64,000 bases of DNA from Roseomonas sp. HF4 (GCF_005222755.1 NZ_STGD01000004.1:62001-126000); one strand, 5' to 3'. Positions 1 through 10,481 are shown, numbered from the stretch's first letter. The notes: generated by a model from the letters alone, not told the origin. Made by a program: numbers and translations.

Positions 1-192
1 ATCCCGGCCGCGGGCGAATTCGTGATCCCGGAACTGATGGGCCCGCCCGAGGCGCAGCTGGTCGGGCGCGTGCTCTGGCAGGAATTCTTCCAGAACCGCG
101 ACTGGCCGGTCGCCGCCGCGCTCGCGGTCGTGCTGCTCGTGCTGCTGCTGGCCCCGATCCGGCTGTTCCAGCGGCTGGAGGCACGGCCGTGA
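1..192 (+). CDS. potH: ABC transporter permease, PotH/PotB type, C-terminal end only
   Basis: The frame is open from the first base of the window to a TGA at 190-192, giving the last 63 residues of a membrane permease. The visible part has the IPAAGEFVIPELMG segment and a GRVLWQEFF stretch followed by one hydrophobic helix. This matches the end of PotH-family permeases for spermidine/putrescine-like substrates. The stop overlaps the GTG start of the next permease by 4 bp, so the two are translationally coupled. The substrate cannot be decided from this fragment; other family members carry other small cations or amino-acid derivatives. Confidence 0.8.
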   Translation: MPAAGEFVIPELMGPPEAQLVGRVLWQEFFQNRDWPVAAALAVVLLVLLLAPIRLFQRLEARP

Positions 193-983
193 GGCGCGGA
201 CGGGCGCTGCGCATCCTCCTGGCGGTGGGCCTCGGGTTTCTCTGGGCGCCGATCCTGCTCCTGGTCGGCTATGCCTTCAGCGCGGACCGCATACCGTTCC
301 AATGGGGCGGGTTCTCTTTGCGCTGGTTCGCCGCGCTGGCGGCGAACGACCGGCTGGTCGAGGCGGCGATCCTGTCGGTGCGCATCGCGGCGGGGGCGGC
401 GACGCTGGCCGTGCTGCTCGGCGGCGCGGCGGGCTGGGCGCTGGCGCGCTTCGGGCCGTTTCGCGGTCGTGCGCTGTTCGGCGCCCTGATCGGCGCGCCC
501 CTGGTGCTGCCCGAGGTCGTGACCGGGCTTTCGCTGCTGCTGCTGTTCGTCGCACTGGAAGGGGCCACGGGCTGGCCCGCGGGGCGCGGCGCGACAACCG
601 TGCTGCTCGCCCATGCGACGCTCGGCGCCGCCTTCGTGGCCGTGGTCGTGCAGGCGCGCCTGGCCGGCAGCGACCGGAGCCTGGAAGAAGCGGCGATGGA
701 CCTCGGCGCCACGCCCTTCGTGGCCTTCCGCACCGTGACGCTGCCGCTGATGGCGCCGGCGCTGGCGGCGGGGTGGCTGCTCGCCTTCACCCTGTCGCTC
801 GACGATGTCGTGATCGCCTCCTTCGTCTCGGGCCCGTCCGGGACGACGCTGCCGATCGCGCTGTTTTCCATGCTGCGGCTCGGCCTGACGCCGGAGGTCA
901 ATGCGCTCGGCGCCGTCATCGTGCTGGGGGTGGGCGGGATGCTCGGGTTGGCGGCACTGCTGCTGCGGCCGCGGGCGGGCTGA
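189..983 (+). CDS. potI: ABC transporter permease, PotI/PotC type
   Basis: This 264-residue inner-membrane protein has about six hydrophobic helices and the length usual for PotI/PotC. The EAA loop that contacts the ATPase subunit is visible as EEAAMDLGATPFVAF. The C-terminal part contains the SLDDVVIASFVSGP segment typical of spermidine/putrescine permeases. The GTG start at 189 is chosen because it overlaps the stop of the preceding permease by 4 bp. With that protein it would form the heterodimeric channel of a polyamine-type importer. The ATPase and binding protein must lie upstream of the window. The substrate is inferred from the family only. Confidence 0.85.
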   Translation: MRRGRALRILLAVGLGFLWAPILLLVGYAFSADRIPFQWGGFSLRWFAALAANDRLVEAAILSVRIAAGAATLAVLLGGAAGWALARFGPFRGRALFGALIGAPLVLPEVVTGLSLLLLFVALEGATGWPAGRGATTVLLAHATLGAAFVAVVVQARLAGSDRSLEEAAMDLGATPFVAFRTVTLPLMAPALAAGWLLAFTLSLDDVVIASFVSGPSGTTLPIALFSMLRLGLTPEVNALGAVIVLGVGGMLGLAALLLRPRAG

Positions 984-1037
984 GCGCTAACCGCGTAGCG
1001 CCATGATTCGGCCCGCGATCCGTGGCAGGGTGTCGGC

Positions 1038-1397
1038 ATGTGGAGGATGCTCGCCCTCGTTGCCCTGCTGGCTGGCTGCGCCGAGCGCTGGGAGCGCCCC
1101 GGCGCCACGGAGGCCGAGTCCGAGGCCGCCCAGGCCCGCTGCACCGCGATTGCGGCCGAGCAGGTCCCGCCCGCCATGGTCTGGACAATCGTGGCCCCCG
1201 CCCGGTGGGAGCCGGGCGAGCGGCGCTGCCGGACGTACCGGAACCACACCGAATGCGTGAGCCGCCCGCCGCGCTACGTGCCGCCCGAATACGGCTGGGT
1301 CGATGCCAATACCGCGCAGCGCCGCGTCGCCCGGGCCGCCTGCCTGGCGGAGGAGGGGTGGACCTACCAGGGGCTTCGCCCGCTCCGCCTGTTCTGA
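1038..1397 (+). CDS. small putative lipoprotein, function unknown
   Basis: This 119-residue protein begins with a short basic, hydrophobic signal ending in the lipobox LLAGC, with Cys14 as the predicted lipidated residue. The mature part is small, with several Cys and Trp residues and a proline-rich middle (RPPRYVPPEYGW). I do not recognise a family. The gene stands alone between the permease pair and an aminotransferase, 54 bp after the former. The ATG at 1038 is chosen because it places the signal peptide right at the N-terminus. It is likely anchored in the cell envelope. Confidence 0.6.
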   Translation: MWRMLALVALLAGCAERWERPGATEAESEAAQARCTAIAAEQVPPAMVWTIVAPARWEPGERRCRTYRNHTECVSRPPRYVPPEYGWVDANTAQRRVARAACLAEEGWTYQGLRPLRLF

Positions 1398-1408
1398 CGG
1401 CGGGTTGA

Positions 1409-3126
<1,718 letters not shown>

Positions 3127-3167
3127 GTTCCCGCACTTCCAGCCTGCAAGGACAGAGAGACAGACCG

Positions 3168-4370
3168 ATGCCAGCCCTCGCCAGCCGCCTCGCCGACATC
3201 GCCGTCTCCGCCTCCGTCGTCATGACCATGAAGGCCCGCGATCTCGCGGCGCAGGGGATCAAGGTGATCAGCCTCGGCACCGGGGAGCCCGACTTCCCGA
3301 CGCCCCTGCACGCGATCGAGGCCGCGCACAAGGCGGCGCTGGCCGGCGACACCAAGTACCCTCCGCAGGACGGCACCCGCGCCATGAAGGAGGCGGTGCA
3401 GCGCAAGTTCAAGCGCGACAACAACCTCGACTACGCGCTGGACGAGATCATGGTCGCCAATGGCGGCAAGCAGTGCATCTACAACGCGCTGATGGCGACG
3501 GTCGATCCGGGCGACGAGGTGGTGATCCCCGCGCCCTACTGGATCTCCTACGCCGACATGGCGAAGGTGGCCGGCGGCAAGCCGGTGCTCGTGAACTGCC
3601 CGCAGAACAACGGCTTCAAGCTGCGCCCCGAAGACCTCGACGCCGCCATCACGCCCAAGACCAAGTGGGTGATGCTGAACTTCCCGAACAACCCGACCGG
3701 CGCGGCCTGCTCGCGCGACGAGATGAAGGCGATCGCCGAGGTGCTGAAGAAGCACCCGCATGTCTGGGTCATGACCGACGACATGTACGAGCACCTTGTC
3801 TATGACGGCTTCGAGTTCTGCACCATCGCCGAGGTTGCGCCGGAGCTGAAGGAGCGCACGCTGACGGTCAACGGCGCCTCCAAGACCTACGCCATGACCG
3901 GCTGGCGCGTCGGCTTCTGCGGCGGCCCGAAGGCCCTGATCAAGGCCATGGTCAACATGCAGGGGCAGGCGACCTCGGGCATTTCCACCATCGGCCAGGC
4001 CGCCGCGGCCGCCGCGCTGGATGGCCCGCAGGACCTCGTGCGCGAGCGCGCCGAGGACTACCGGATGCGGCGCGACATGGTGGTCGAGATGCTGAACGCG
4101 GCACCCGGCATCGCCTGCCACAAGCCGGAGGGCGCCTTCTACGTCTTCCCGAACATCGCCGGCTGCCTCGGCAAGACGACGAAGGGCGGGCGCAGGATCG
4201 AGACCGACACCGACTTCGCCCTCGCGCTGCTCGAGGAGAAGTACGTCGCCGCCGTGCAGGGTGCGGCGTACGGCATGTCGCCCTACCTCCGCATTTCCTA
4301 TGCGACGGACACCGACAGCCTGCGCGAGGCCTGCAGCCGCATCCAGGAGTTCTGCAGGGAACTCGCGTGA
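3168..4370 (+). CDS. class I PLP-dependent aminotransferase (aspartate aminotransferase-like), copy 2
   Basis: This 400-residue protein is a paralogue of the enzyme at 1466-2668 and the same length. NFPNNPTGAA and GASKTYAMTGWRVGF, with the PLP lysine, are both present, so it should be catalytically active. The two copies are alike along the full length but have diverged in substrate-facing parts, for example YPPQDGT here against YTDVSGT in copy 1, which suggests different amino-group partners. It begins at ATG 3168 and its stop overlaps the next acetyltransferase by 4 bp, the same arrangement as copy 1. Aspartate or prephenate aminotransferase activity is plausible. Confidence 0.88.
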   Translation: MPALASRLADIAVSASVVMTMKARDLAAQGIKVISLGTGEPDFPTPLHAIEAAHKAALAGDTKYPPQDGTRAMKEAVQRKFKRDNNLDYALDEIMVANGGKQCIYNALMATVDPGDEVVIPAPYWISYADMAKVAGGKPVLVNCPQNNGFKLRPEDLDAAITPKTKWVMLNFPNNPTGAACSRDEMKAIAEVLKKHPHVWVMTDDMYEHLVYDGFEFCTIAEVAPELKERTLTVNGASKTYAMTGWRVGFCGGPKALIKAMVNMQGQATSGISTIGQAAAAAALDGPQDLVRERAEDYRMRRDMVVEMLNAAPGIACHKPEGAFYVFPNIAGCLGKTTKGGRRIETDTDFALALLEEKYVAAVQGAAYGMSPYLRISYATDTDSLREACSRIQEFCRELA

Positions 4371-5353
4371 TCCGGGACGGCCGGGACGAGGATTCCGCGG
4401 GCTTCATCGCCCTGATCGGTGCCTGCTGGGCCGAATACCCCGGCTGCGTGCTGGACGTGGATGGCGAGGTGCCGGAGTTGCGCGCGCTCGCCACGTATTT
4501 CCGCGACCAGGGCGGCCGCCTCTGGGTCGCGGAGCAGGGCGGGCGCCTCGTCGGCATGGTCGGGACGCGGCCACTGCGCGAGGACGCCGCCTGGGAGATC
4601 TGCCGCATGTACGTCGATGCCGGCGCGCGCGGCGCGGGCCTCGCGGCCGCGCTGCTCGGCACGGCCGAGGCGCATGCGCGGGCCGGCGGCGCCGAGCGCC
4701 TGGTGCTTTGGACCGACACGCGCTTCACCCGCGCGCACGGCTTCTACGAAAAGCACGGCTATGTTCGGCAGGGCTCGATCCGGATCCTCGACGACCTCTC
4801 GAACTCGCTGGAATTCCGCTACGCGAAGCCGGCGCGGGGGCTGGTGGTGGAGGCGCTCGACGCGGCCGCGGCGGCGAGCGCGGAGCGGCGCCTCGCGCGC
4901 ATCCTGGTCGATTGCGTGGCCGAGGGCGCCTCGCTCGAGTTCCTGCCGCCGCTGGCACCCGACCATGCCGCACGGTTCTGGAAGGGGGCCTCGGCCGCCG
5001 TGGCGGCAGGCGACCGCGTGCTGCTGGCAGCCTGGACCGACGGGCATCTCGCGGGGAGCGTGACGCTCGACCTCGCCACCGCCGAGAACCAGCCGCACGT
5101 CGCCGCGATCCAGAAGCTGATCGTGGAGCCGGCCGCGCGCCGCAAGGGCATCGGGCGCGCATTGCTGCGGCGGGCCGAACAGGCCGCGCGCGCGCATGGG
5201 CGGCGCGCCGCCATGCTCGACACGCGGGCGGGCAGCGCGGCCGAGGCGCTGTACCGCGCCGAGGGGTGGCAGGAACTCGGCCGCATCCCGGGCTTCGAGA
5301 TCGATGCCGGGCGGCAGCCCTGCGACACCGTGTTCTTCTGGAAGGCGTTCTGA
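4367..5353 (+). CDS. double-domain GNAT acetyltransferase
   Basis: This 328-residue protein carries two GNAT domains in tandem. The first covers about residues 1-150, with an ARGAGLA acetyl-CoA loop near 87-93 and the C-terminal FYEKHGY pattern. The second covers about 175-328, with the canonical ARRKGIGRALL loop at 257-267. The first loop is a slightly degenerate version of the R/Q-x-x-G-x-G/A motif. The GTG start overlaps the aminotransferase stop by 4 bp. The target is unknown. Its position mirrors the single-domain acetyltransferase after aminotransferase copy 1. Confidence 0.82.
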   Translation: MIRDGRDEDSAGFIALIGACWAEYPGCVLDVDGEVPELRALATYFRDQGGRLWVAEQGGRLVGMVGTRPLREDAAWEICRMYVDAGARGAGLAAALLGTAEAHARAGGAERLVLWTDTRFTRAHGFYEKHGYVRQGSIRILDDLSNSLEFRYAKPARGLVVEALDAAAAASAERRLARILVDCVAEGASLEFLPPLAPDHAARFWKGASAAVAAGDRVLLAAWTDGHLAGSVTLDLATAENQPHVAAIQKLIVEPAARRKGIGRALLRRAEQAARAHGRRAAMLDTRAGSAAEALYRAEGWQELGRIPGFEIDAGRQPCDTVFFWKAF

Positions 5354-5371
5354 CCCCTGGGAGGGCCGCGC

Positions 5372-5893
5372 ATGATCAGCCCCGACTGGTGCCGCATGAT
5401 GGCGGCCTACAACAGCGAGATGAACCGGCGGATCTACGGTGCTGCGGACACGCTCGACGACACGGCACGGCGGGCCGAGCGCGGCGCCTTCTGGGGCGGC
5501 ATCCACGGTACGCTCGCCCACCTTCTCTGGGGCGACACGATCTGGATGAGCCGCTTCGACGGGTGGGGGGCGCCGCCGGTCGGCATGAAGGACAGCCCGC
5601 GCATGATCGAGGACTGGGGCGCGCTTCGCACCGCCCGCGCCGCGGCCGATGGGCGCATCGAGTCTTGGGCGGGCGGGCTCACCGAAGCGCGCCTCGCCGC
5701 GCCGCTCACCTGGGTCTCGGCCGCCGCGAAGCGCGAAATGACCATGCCGCTGTGGTTCACCGTCGCGCATGTCTTCAATCACCAGACGCACCATCGCGGC
5801 CAGGTCCATGCGCTGTTGACCGCCGCGGGGGCCGCCACCGGCGACACCGACATCCCCTTCGTCGTCGACCTCGCCGCGCTCCACCTCGCCTGA
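5372..5893 (+). CDS. DinB-family four-helix metalloprotein
   Basis: This 173-residue protein fits the DinB/YfiT fold in length and in its three spaced metal-binding histidines: one in TLAHLLWGD and two in VFNHQTHHRGQ. Family members are often thiol-dependent transferases or stress-induced proteins that bind zinc or nickel; no specific substrate can be assigned. It follows the double acetyltransferase by 18 bp and could be the last gene of that operon. It ends 4 bp before the stop of the convergent hydrolase gene. Confidence 0.8.
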   Translation: MISPDWCRMMAAYNSEMNRRIYGAADTLDDTARRAERGAFWGGIHGTLAHLLWGDTIWMSRFDGWGAPPVGMKDSPRMIEDWGALRTARAAADGRIESWAGGLTEARLAAPLTWVSAAAKREMTMPLWFTVAHVFNHQTHHRGQVHALLTAAGAATGDTDIPFVVDLAALHLA

Positions 5894-5897
5894 CGGG

Positions 5898-6782
5898 TCA
5901 GGCGCGCAGGAAGCCCTCGAGGCGGGCCAGCACCTCGTCGGGCGCCTCCTCCGCCAGGTAGTGGCCCGAGCCGACCGCGCCGGTCGCCAGTGGCCCCGCC
6001 GCATAGCCCTGCCAGATCGCCGCCGGATCGTACCACCGGGGCAGGCTGCCCCTGGCGCCCCAGAGCGCCAGCATCGGGCAGCGCAGCTTGTCGCCCGCCG
6101 CGCGCGACGCCCGGTCATGCTCGAGGTCGATCGCCGTCGCGGCGCGGTAATCCTCGCAGATCGCCTCGATGGTGCCGGGCTCGTGCAGCGCGGCGAGGTA
6201 ATCGGCCCGTGCCTCGGGATGGAAGAAGTCGCGCGGCTTCGGCTCGCGCGAGGTGTGGAAGTCGAACCAGGTCTCGATGTCGTTGCGGATCATGGCCTCG
6301 GGGCCCGGATGTCGCTGCGCCAGGAAGAACCAGTGCCAGTAGCCCATGCCGAAGGACATGTCGGCGCGCTCGAAGTGCTCCAGCGTCGGAATGATGTCCA
6401 TCGTGCAGAGCCGCTCGACCGCCTCGGGATGGTCGAGCGCCATGCGGTGCGCGACGCGCGCGCCGCGGTCATGCGCGACCACCTGGAAGCAGTCGTGCCC
6501 TAGCCCCGCCATCAGCGCGACCATGTCGGCCGCCATGGCGCGCTTGGCGTAGGGCGCGTGGTCGTCGCTGACCGGCGGCTTGGCCGAGAAGCCGTAGCCC
6601 GTGAGGTCCGGGCAGACCACCGTGAAGCGCCGCGCCAGGACGGGGGCGACCTTGTGCCACATGGCATGCGTCTGCGGGTTGCCGTGCAGCAGCAGGAGCG
6701 GCGGGCCCTCGCCGCCGCGGCGCAGCCTGAAGCGTCGGCCGGCGGCCTCCCCGGACTCGATCGCGAAGCCATCGAAGAACAT
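5898..6782 (-). CDS. alpha/beta hydrolase of the haloacetate/fluoroacetate dehalogenase type
   Basis: The 294-residue protein has the alpha/beta-hydrolase fold with HGNPQT as the oxyanion-hole loop. The nucleophile elbow is AHDRGAR, with Asp105 instead of Ser, and Arg106 and Arg109 in the positions that bind the substrate carboxylate in fluoroacetate dehalogenase. His150-Trp151 match the halide pocket, Asp129 the acid and His274 (GSGHY) the base. The family hydrolyses haloacetates to glycolate; other members are epoxide hydrolases. I use the ATG at 6782 because the FFDGF start fits homologues and the upstream extension is low in similarity. The gene is divergent from the CMD-family gene, whose start lies 73 bp away. 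Confidence 0.8.
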   Translation of the reverse strand: MFFDGFAIESGEAAGRRFRLRRGGEGPPLLLLHGNPQTHAMWHKVAPVLARRFTVVCPDLTGYGFSAKPPVSDDHAPYAKRAMAADMVALMAGLGHDCFQVVAHDRGARVAHRMALDHPEAVERLCTMDIIPTLEHFERADMSFGMGYWHWFFLAQRHPGPEAMIRNDIETWFDFHTSREPKPRDFFHPEARADYLAALHEPGTIEAICEDYRAATAIDLEHDRASRAAGDKLRCPMLALWGARGSLPRWYDPAAIWQGYAAGPLATGAVGSGHYLAEEAPDEVLARLEGFLRA

Positions 6783-6855
6783 CGCCGCCTCCCGTTGACC
6801 CGCCCGCGGGTCCGCGCAAGCCTGCGCGCCGCAACCAATCCCGAGGGAACGAGAC

Positions 6856-7254
6856 ATGTCCGACGATCAGGCGCTGTTCGACAAGGGCCTTCCCATCCGC
6901 CGCGCGGTGCTGGGCGCGGACTACGTCGATGGCTCGATGGCCAAGGCCGACGACTTCATGATGTCGTTCCAGCGCGCCACCACCGCCTGGGCCTGGGGCT
7001 GGGCCTGGGGCGACCCGACTCTGGACCGCAAGACGCGCTCGCTGCTCAACCTCGCGATGCTGACCGCGCTCGGCAAGATCCCGGAGGTGAAGCTGCACGT
7101 GAAGGGCGCGCTCAACAACGGCATCACGGTCGACGAGATCAAGGCGACCCTGCTGCACGCGACCGCCTATTGCGGCATCCCGGCCGGGCTCGACGCCTTC
7201 AAGGCGGCGCACGAGGTGCTGCTCGCCGAGGGTGCGATCCCGGGGAAGAAGTGA
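6856..7254 (+). CDS. carboxymuconolactone decarboxylase (CMD) family protein
   Basis: This 132-residue all-helical protein has the CMD/AhpD-like core (RSLLNLAMLTALG, HVKGALNNG, HATAYCGIPAG) and matches the length of PcaC, 4-carboxymuconolactone decarboxylase of the protocatechuate branch. It has only one cysteine (YCG), so it lacks the CxxC of AhpD-type peroxidases. No other protocatechuate genes are nearby, so the precise reaction is uncertain. Its stop overlaps the ATG of the following dehydrogenase by 1 bp, so the two are very probably in one operon with the lactonase-like gene. Confidence 0.82.
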   Translation: MSDDQALFDKGLPIRRAVLGADYVDGSMAKADDFMMSFQRATTAWAWGWAWGDPTLDRKTRSLLNLAMLTALGKIPEVKLHVKGALNNGITVDEIKATLLHATAYCGIPAGLDAFKAAHEVLLAEGAIPGKK

Positions 7255-8162
7255 TGGCCGCGCCGATCAAGCGCATCGCCTTCGCCGGCATCGGCAACAT
7301 GGGCTGGCCGATGGCGGCCAACCTGGTGAAGGCGGGCTTCGAGGTCACGGTCTGCGACGTCGCGCCGGGACGCGCGGCGGCCTTCGCGGCGGAGACCGGG
7401 GCCAGGGCCGCCCCGTCCCCCGCCGAGGCGGTCGCGGGCGTCGATTGCGTCATCACCATCGTGCCGACCAGCAAGCAGGTTGCCGAGGCGGTGGAGGCGA
7501 TGCTGCCCGCGCTCAAGGCCGGCATGATGGTCATCGACATGACATCCGGCCAGCCGGGCCGCACGCGGGAGATCGCGGCGATGCTGGCCGGCCACGGCGT
7601 CGCGATGATCGACTGCCCGGTCTCGGGCGGCGTGCCGCGCGCGAAATCGGGGCAGCTTGCCATCATGGCGGGCGGCGAGGAGGCGGATCTCGACCGCGCC
7701 GATGCCTTGCTGAAGGCCATGGGCACCTCCATCCATCGCTGCGGGCCGATCGGCGCGGGGCAGGCGATGAAGGCGCTGAACAACCTGGTCTCGGCGGGCG
7801 GCTATCTGATCGGGATCGAGGCGCTGCTCATCGGCCAGCGCTTCGGACTCGACCCGGCGAAGATGGTGGATGTGCTCAATGCCAGCACCGGCATGAACAA
7901 TTCGACCCAGAAGAAGTTCAAGGAATACGTGCTGTCGCGCCGCTTCGACGCCGGCTTCGGGCTCGACCTCATGGTCAAGGACCTGTCGATCGCGCTTGAA
8001 GTGGGGCGGGAGACGGCCACGCCCACGCCCTTTGCCGCGCTTTGCCGGGAGATGTGGGCCTCGGCCGCGACGCTGCTCGGCCCCGGTCAGGACCACACGG
8101 CGGTGGCGAAGCTCTCGGAGCAGCTGTCGGGCACGGAACTTGGGGGGAACAAGGCGCCATGA
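7254..8162 (+). CDS. NAD(P)-dependent beta-hydroxyacid dehydrogenase (3-hydroxyisobutyrate dehydrogenase family)
   Basis: This 302-residue Rossmann-fold oxidoreductase shows the dinucleotide loop GIGNMG at residues 12-17, the substrate-binding segment DCPVSGGVPRAKSG, and the catalytic lysine Lys173 in GQAMKALNN. The family oxidises 3-hydroxyisobutyrate, tartronate semialdehyde or related beta-hydroxyacids. The start at 7254 gives a natural N-terminus and overlaps the CMD stop by 1 bp. Its own stop overlaps the downstream lactonase-like gene by 4 bp. The operon context suggests catabolism of a small organic acid. Confidence 0.87.
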   Translation: MAAPIKRIAFAGIGNMGWPMAANLVKAGFEVTVCDVAPGRAAAFAAETGARAAPSPAEAVAGVDCVITIVPTSKQVAEAVEAMLPALKAGMMVIDMTSGQPGRTREIAAMLAGHGVAMIDCPVSGGVPRAKSGQLAIMAGGEEADLDRADALLKAMGTSIHRCGPIGAGQAMKALNNLVSAGGYLIGIEALLIGQRFGLDPAKMVDVLNASTGMNNSTQKKFKEYVLSRRFDAGFGLDLMVKDLSIALEVGRETATPTPFAALCREMWASAATLLGPGQDHTAVAKLSEQLSGTELGGNKAP

Positions 8163-8956
8163 CACACTGGGAAGTCTACGCCATCCGCTACGGCCGGCAC
8201 GACCGCACGGCGCAGACCAACCACCTGCTGCCGCTGCCCGACCCGCACGAGGCGATGCCGCTCGACTACTACGTGTGGCTTCTGCGCGCGCCGGACGGGC
8301 GGGAGATCGTGGTCGACACCGGCTTCGACGCCGAACTCGCCACAAAGCGCGGGCGGAAGCTGTCGCGTTCCGTCGCCGATTGCCTGGCCGCGATGGGCAC
8401 CGACCCGGCCAAGGTGCAGGACGTGGTCATCACCCACCTGCACTACGACCATGCCGGCAGCCTCGGCATCTTCCCCGCCGCGCGCTTCCACCTGCAGGAA
8501 CGCGAGATCCACTTCGCCGTCGGCCGCCACATGTGCGTGCACGCGATCCGCATGCCCTTCGAGGCCGAGCACGTCGTCGCCATGGTCCGCGCCGTCTACG
8601 CCGACCGGGTGGAGTTCCACGACGGGGATGCGGACATCGCCCCGGGCGTGTCCGTCCACCGCGTCGGCGGCCATTCCGACGGGCTGCAGATGGTGCGCGT
8701 CGAGACCGCGCGCGGGCCGGTGGTGCTCGCCTCCGACGCGATGCACTTCTACGCCAATGCGCTGTCGGGCAATCCCTTCCCGATCATCTTCGACCTCGGC
8801 GCCATGGCCGCCGGGTGGCGCACGGCCAAAAGGCTCGCCGGCGGGGACGACACGCGCGTCATTCCGGGCCACGACCCCGCGGTACGCGCCCGCTTCCCGG
8901 CCGTGGACGGCCAGGGCGACGAGGTGGTCGCGCTGCACCTGCCGCCCGTCGCCTGA
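8159..8956 (+). CDS. metallo-beta-lactamase fold hydrolase, N-acyl-homoserine-lactonase-like
   Basis: This 265-residue protein carries the zinc motif HLHYDH (His93, His95, Asp97, His98), a later GGHSDG histidine, the SDAMHFY aspartate with a tyrosine a few residues on, and a C-terminal PGHDP histidine. This set matches the dinuclear AHL-lactonase group (AttM/AiiA type), which opens the lactone ring of quorum-sensing signals; a general lactonase or esterase is also possible. The ATG at 8159 overlaps the dehydrogenase stop by 4 bp. No LuxI/LuxR genes are visible in the window. Confidence 0.78.
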   Translation: MTHWEVYAIRYGRHDRTAQTNHLLPLPDPHEAMPLDYYVWLLRAPDGREIVVDTGFDAELATKRGRKLSRSVADCLAAMGTDPAKVQDVVITHLHYDHAGSLGIFPAARFHLQEREIHFAVGRHMCVHAIRMPFEAEHVVAMVRAVYADRVEFHDGDADIAPGVSVHRVGGHSDGLQMVRVETARGPVVLASDAMHFYANALSGNPFPIIFDLGAMAAGWRTAKRLAGGDDTRVIPGHDPAVRARFPAVDGQGDEVVALHLPPVA

Positions 8957-8966
8957 CGGGCGGGGC

Positions 8967-9293
8967 CTATTGCAGCAGCGTCGCCGCGCCCGAGAGCAGC
9001 CCGGCGGCGCAGAAGATCAGCGAGATGCCGGGCCAGGTGCGCATCGGCCCGCGCATCGCGATCAGCCCGTTGGCCCCGAGGGAGAGCATCACCGCCGCGA
9101 CCGGCTGTGACCAGTGGAGCCGCGCGAAGCCCCAGACGATCAGGGCGATCCACATGAACAACGCCGCCCGCGCCGTCCAGCGCCAGACGATGTCAGCGCC
9201 GACGGAGGCCGGGCGCATCTCGGGCGCGGCGCAGCGCGAATGGATGAAGCTGCCAGCCGACAGCAGCGCCATGCCAACGAAATAGGTCAACAT
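8967..9293 (-). CDS. small membrane protein, function unknown
   Basis: This 108-residue protein consists mainly of three or four hydrophobic segments (near residues 1-17, 42-57, 64-80 and 88-107) joined by short polar loops. I recognise no family. The ATG at 9293 starts directly at the first helix. The gene is convergent with the lactonase-like gene, with stops 10 bp apart, and divergent from the glycosyltransferase at 9345. Confidence 0.55.
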   Translation of the reverse strand: MLTYFVGMALLSAGSFIHSRCAAPEMRPASVGADIVWRWTARAALFMWIALIVWGFARLHWSQPVAAVMLSLGANGLIAMRGPMRTWPGISLIFCAAGLLSGAATLLQ

Positions 9294-9344
9294 GTCCGTC
9301 ACTTGCGTCACGCAGGGCTTCGGCGCAAGACCCGGTCTGGAACC

Positions 9345-10481
9345 GTGACCGCCGCCGCCGCCCCCGCCGTGCTTCAGATCCTGCCGACGCTCGTCGCGGG
9401 CGGCGTCGAGCGCGGCACGCTCGAGATCGCCGAGGCGCTGGTCGCCGCGGGCGTCCGGGCCTTCGTGGCCTCGGCCGGCGGCCCGCTGGTGGCGCCGCTC
9501 GAGGCGCTGGGCGCGCGGCACGTGACGCTCCCCCTCGCGACCAAGTCGCCGCTCGGCATCTGGCGCAATGCGGGGCGCCTCGCCGCGCTGGTGCGGGCGG
9601 AGGGGATCGGCCTGCTGCACGCCCGCTCGCGCGCCCCGGCCTGGTCGGCGCTGGTCGCCGCGCGGCGCACCGGCGCACGGTTCGTGACCACCTACCACGG
9701 CACCTACAACGAAGGGTTCCCCGGCAAGCGCCTCTACAATTCGGTCATGGCGCGCGGCGAGCGCGTCATCGCCATCAGCGAGTTCATCGCGGGCGTCGTG
9801 CGCGACCGCCACGGCGTGCCGACGGAGCGCCTCCGCGTGATCCTGCGCGGCGTGGACGAACGCCGCTTCGACCCGGCCGAGGTCGCGCCCGGGCGCCTCG
9901 CCGCGCTGCGCGCCGCCTGGGGCCTGCCGGAAGGGCGCCCCATTGTGATGCTCCCCGGCCGGATCACACGTTGGAAGGGGCAGGGCGTGCTTGTGGAGGC
10001 CATGGCCCGCCTGCCGGGCGATGCGCTGGCGCTGCTGGTCGGCGATGCCGGCGCCAAGCCGGGCTTCCGTCAGGAGCTGGAGGCCCGGATCGCGGCACTT
10101 GGCCTGTCCGGCCGGGTCCGCCTGGTCGGCCATGCCGAGGACATGCCCGCCGCGCTGCTGCTGGCCGAGGTGGTCGTCCATGCTTCGACCGACGCCGAGG
10201 CGTTCGGCCGCACCGTCATCGAGGCGCAGGCCATGGGCCGCGTGGTGGTGGCAAGCGACCTCGGCGGCCCGCGCGAGACCGTGGAGGACGGCGCCACCGG
10301 CTTCCGCGTGCCGCCTGGCGACCCGGCGGCGCTGGCCGGCGCGATCGGGCGCGTGCTGGCCATGCCCCCCGCGGCCCGTGCGGCGATGGGCGCCGCCGCG
10401 CGCGCTGCCGTGCTCGCCCGCTGCACCACGGCGCGGATGCAGGCGGAGACCCTGGCGGTCTACCGGGAGCTCCTGCCGTGA
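9345..10481 (+). CDS. GT4-family glycosyltransferase, probably for LPS or other surface polysaccharide
   Basis: This 378-residue protein has the GT-B organisation. The N-terminal domain starts with LQILPTLVAGGVERG, a glycine-rich loop typical of GT4 enzymes. The C-terminal donor-binding domain has RITRWKGQ and the E-x7-E motif in EAFGRTVIEAQAMG. It would transfer a sugar from a nucleotide donor to lipid-linked or core oligosaccharide at the inner face of the membrane. I choose GTG 9345; an ATG-initiated extension upstream would run into the divergent gene. The stop overlaps the next glycosyltransferase by 4 bp. Confidence 0.85.
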   Translation: MTAAAAPAVLQILPTLVAGGVERGTLEIAEALVAAGVRAFVASAGGPLVAPLEALGARHVTLPLATKSPLGIWRNAGRLAALVRAEGIGLLHARSRAPAWSALVAARRTGARFVTTYHGTYNEGFPGKRLYNSVMARGERVIAISEFIAGVVRDRHGVPTERLRVILRGVDERRFDPAEVAPGRLAALRAAWGLPEGRPIVMLPGRITRWKGQGVLVEAMARLPGDALALLVGDAGAKPGFRQELEARIAALGLSGRVRLVGHAEDMPAALLLAEVVVHASTDAEAFGRTVIEAQAMGRVVVASDLGGPRETVEDGATGFRVPPGDPAALAGAIGRVLAMPPAARAAMGAAARAAVLARCTTARMQAETLAVYRELLP

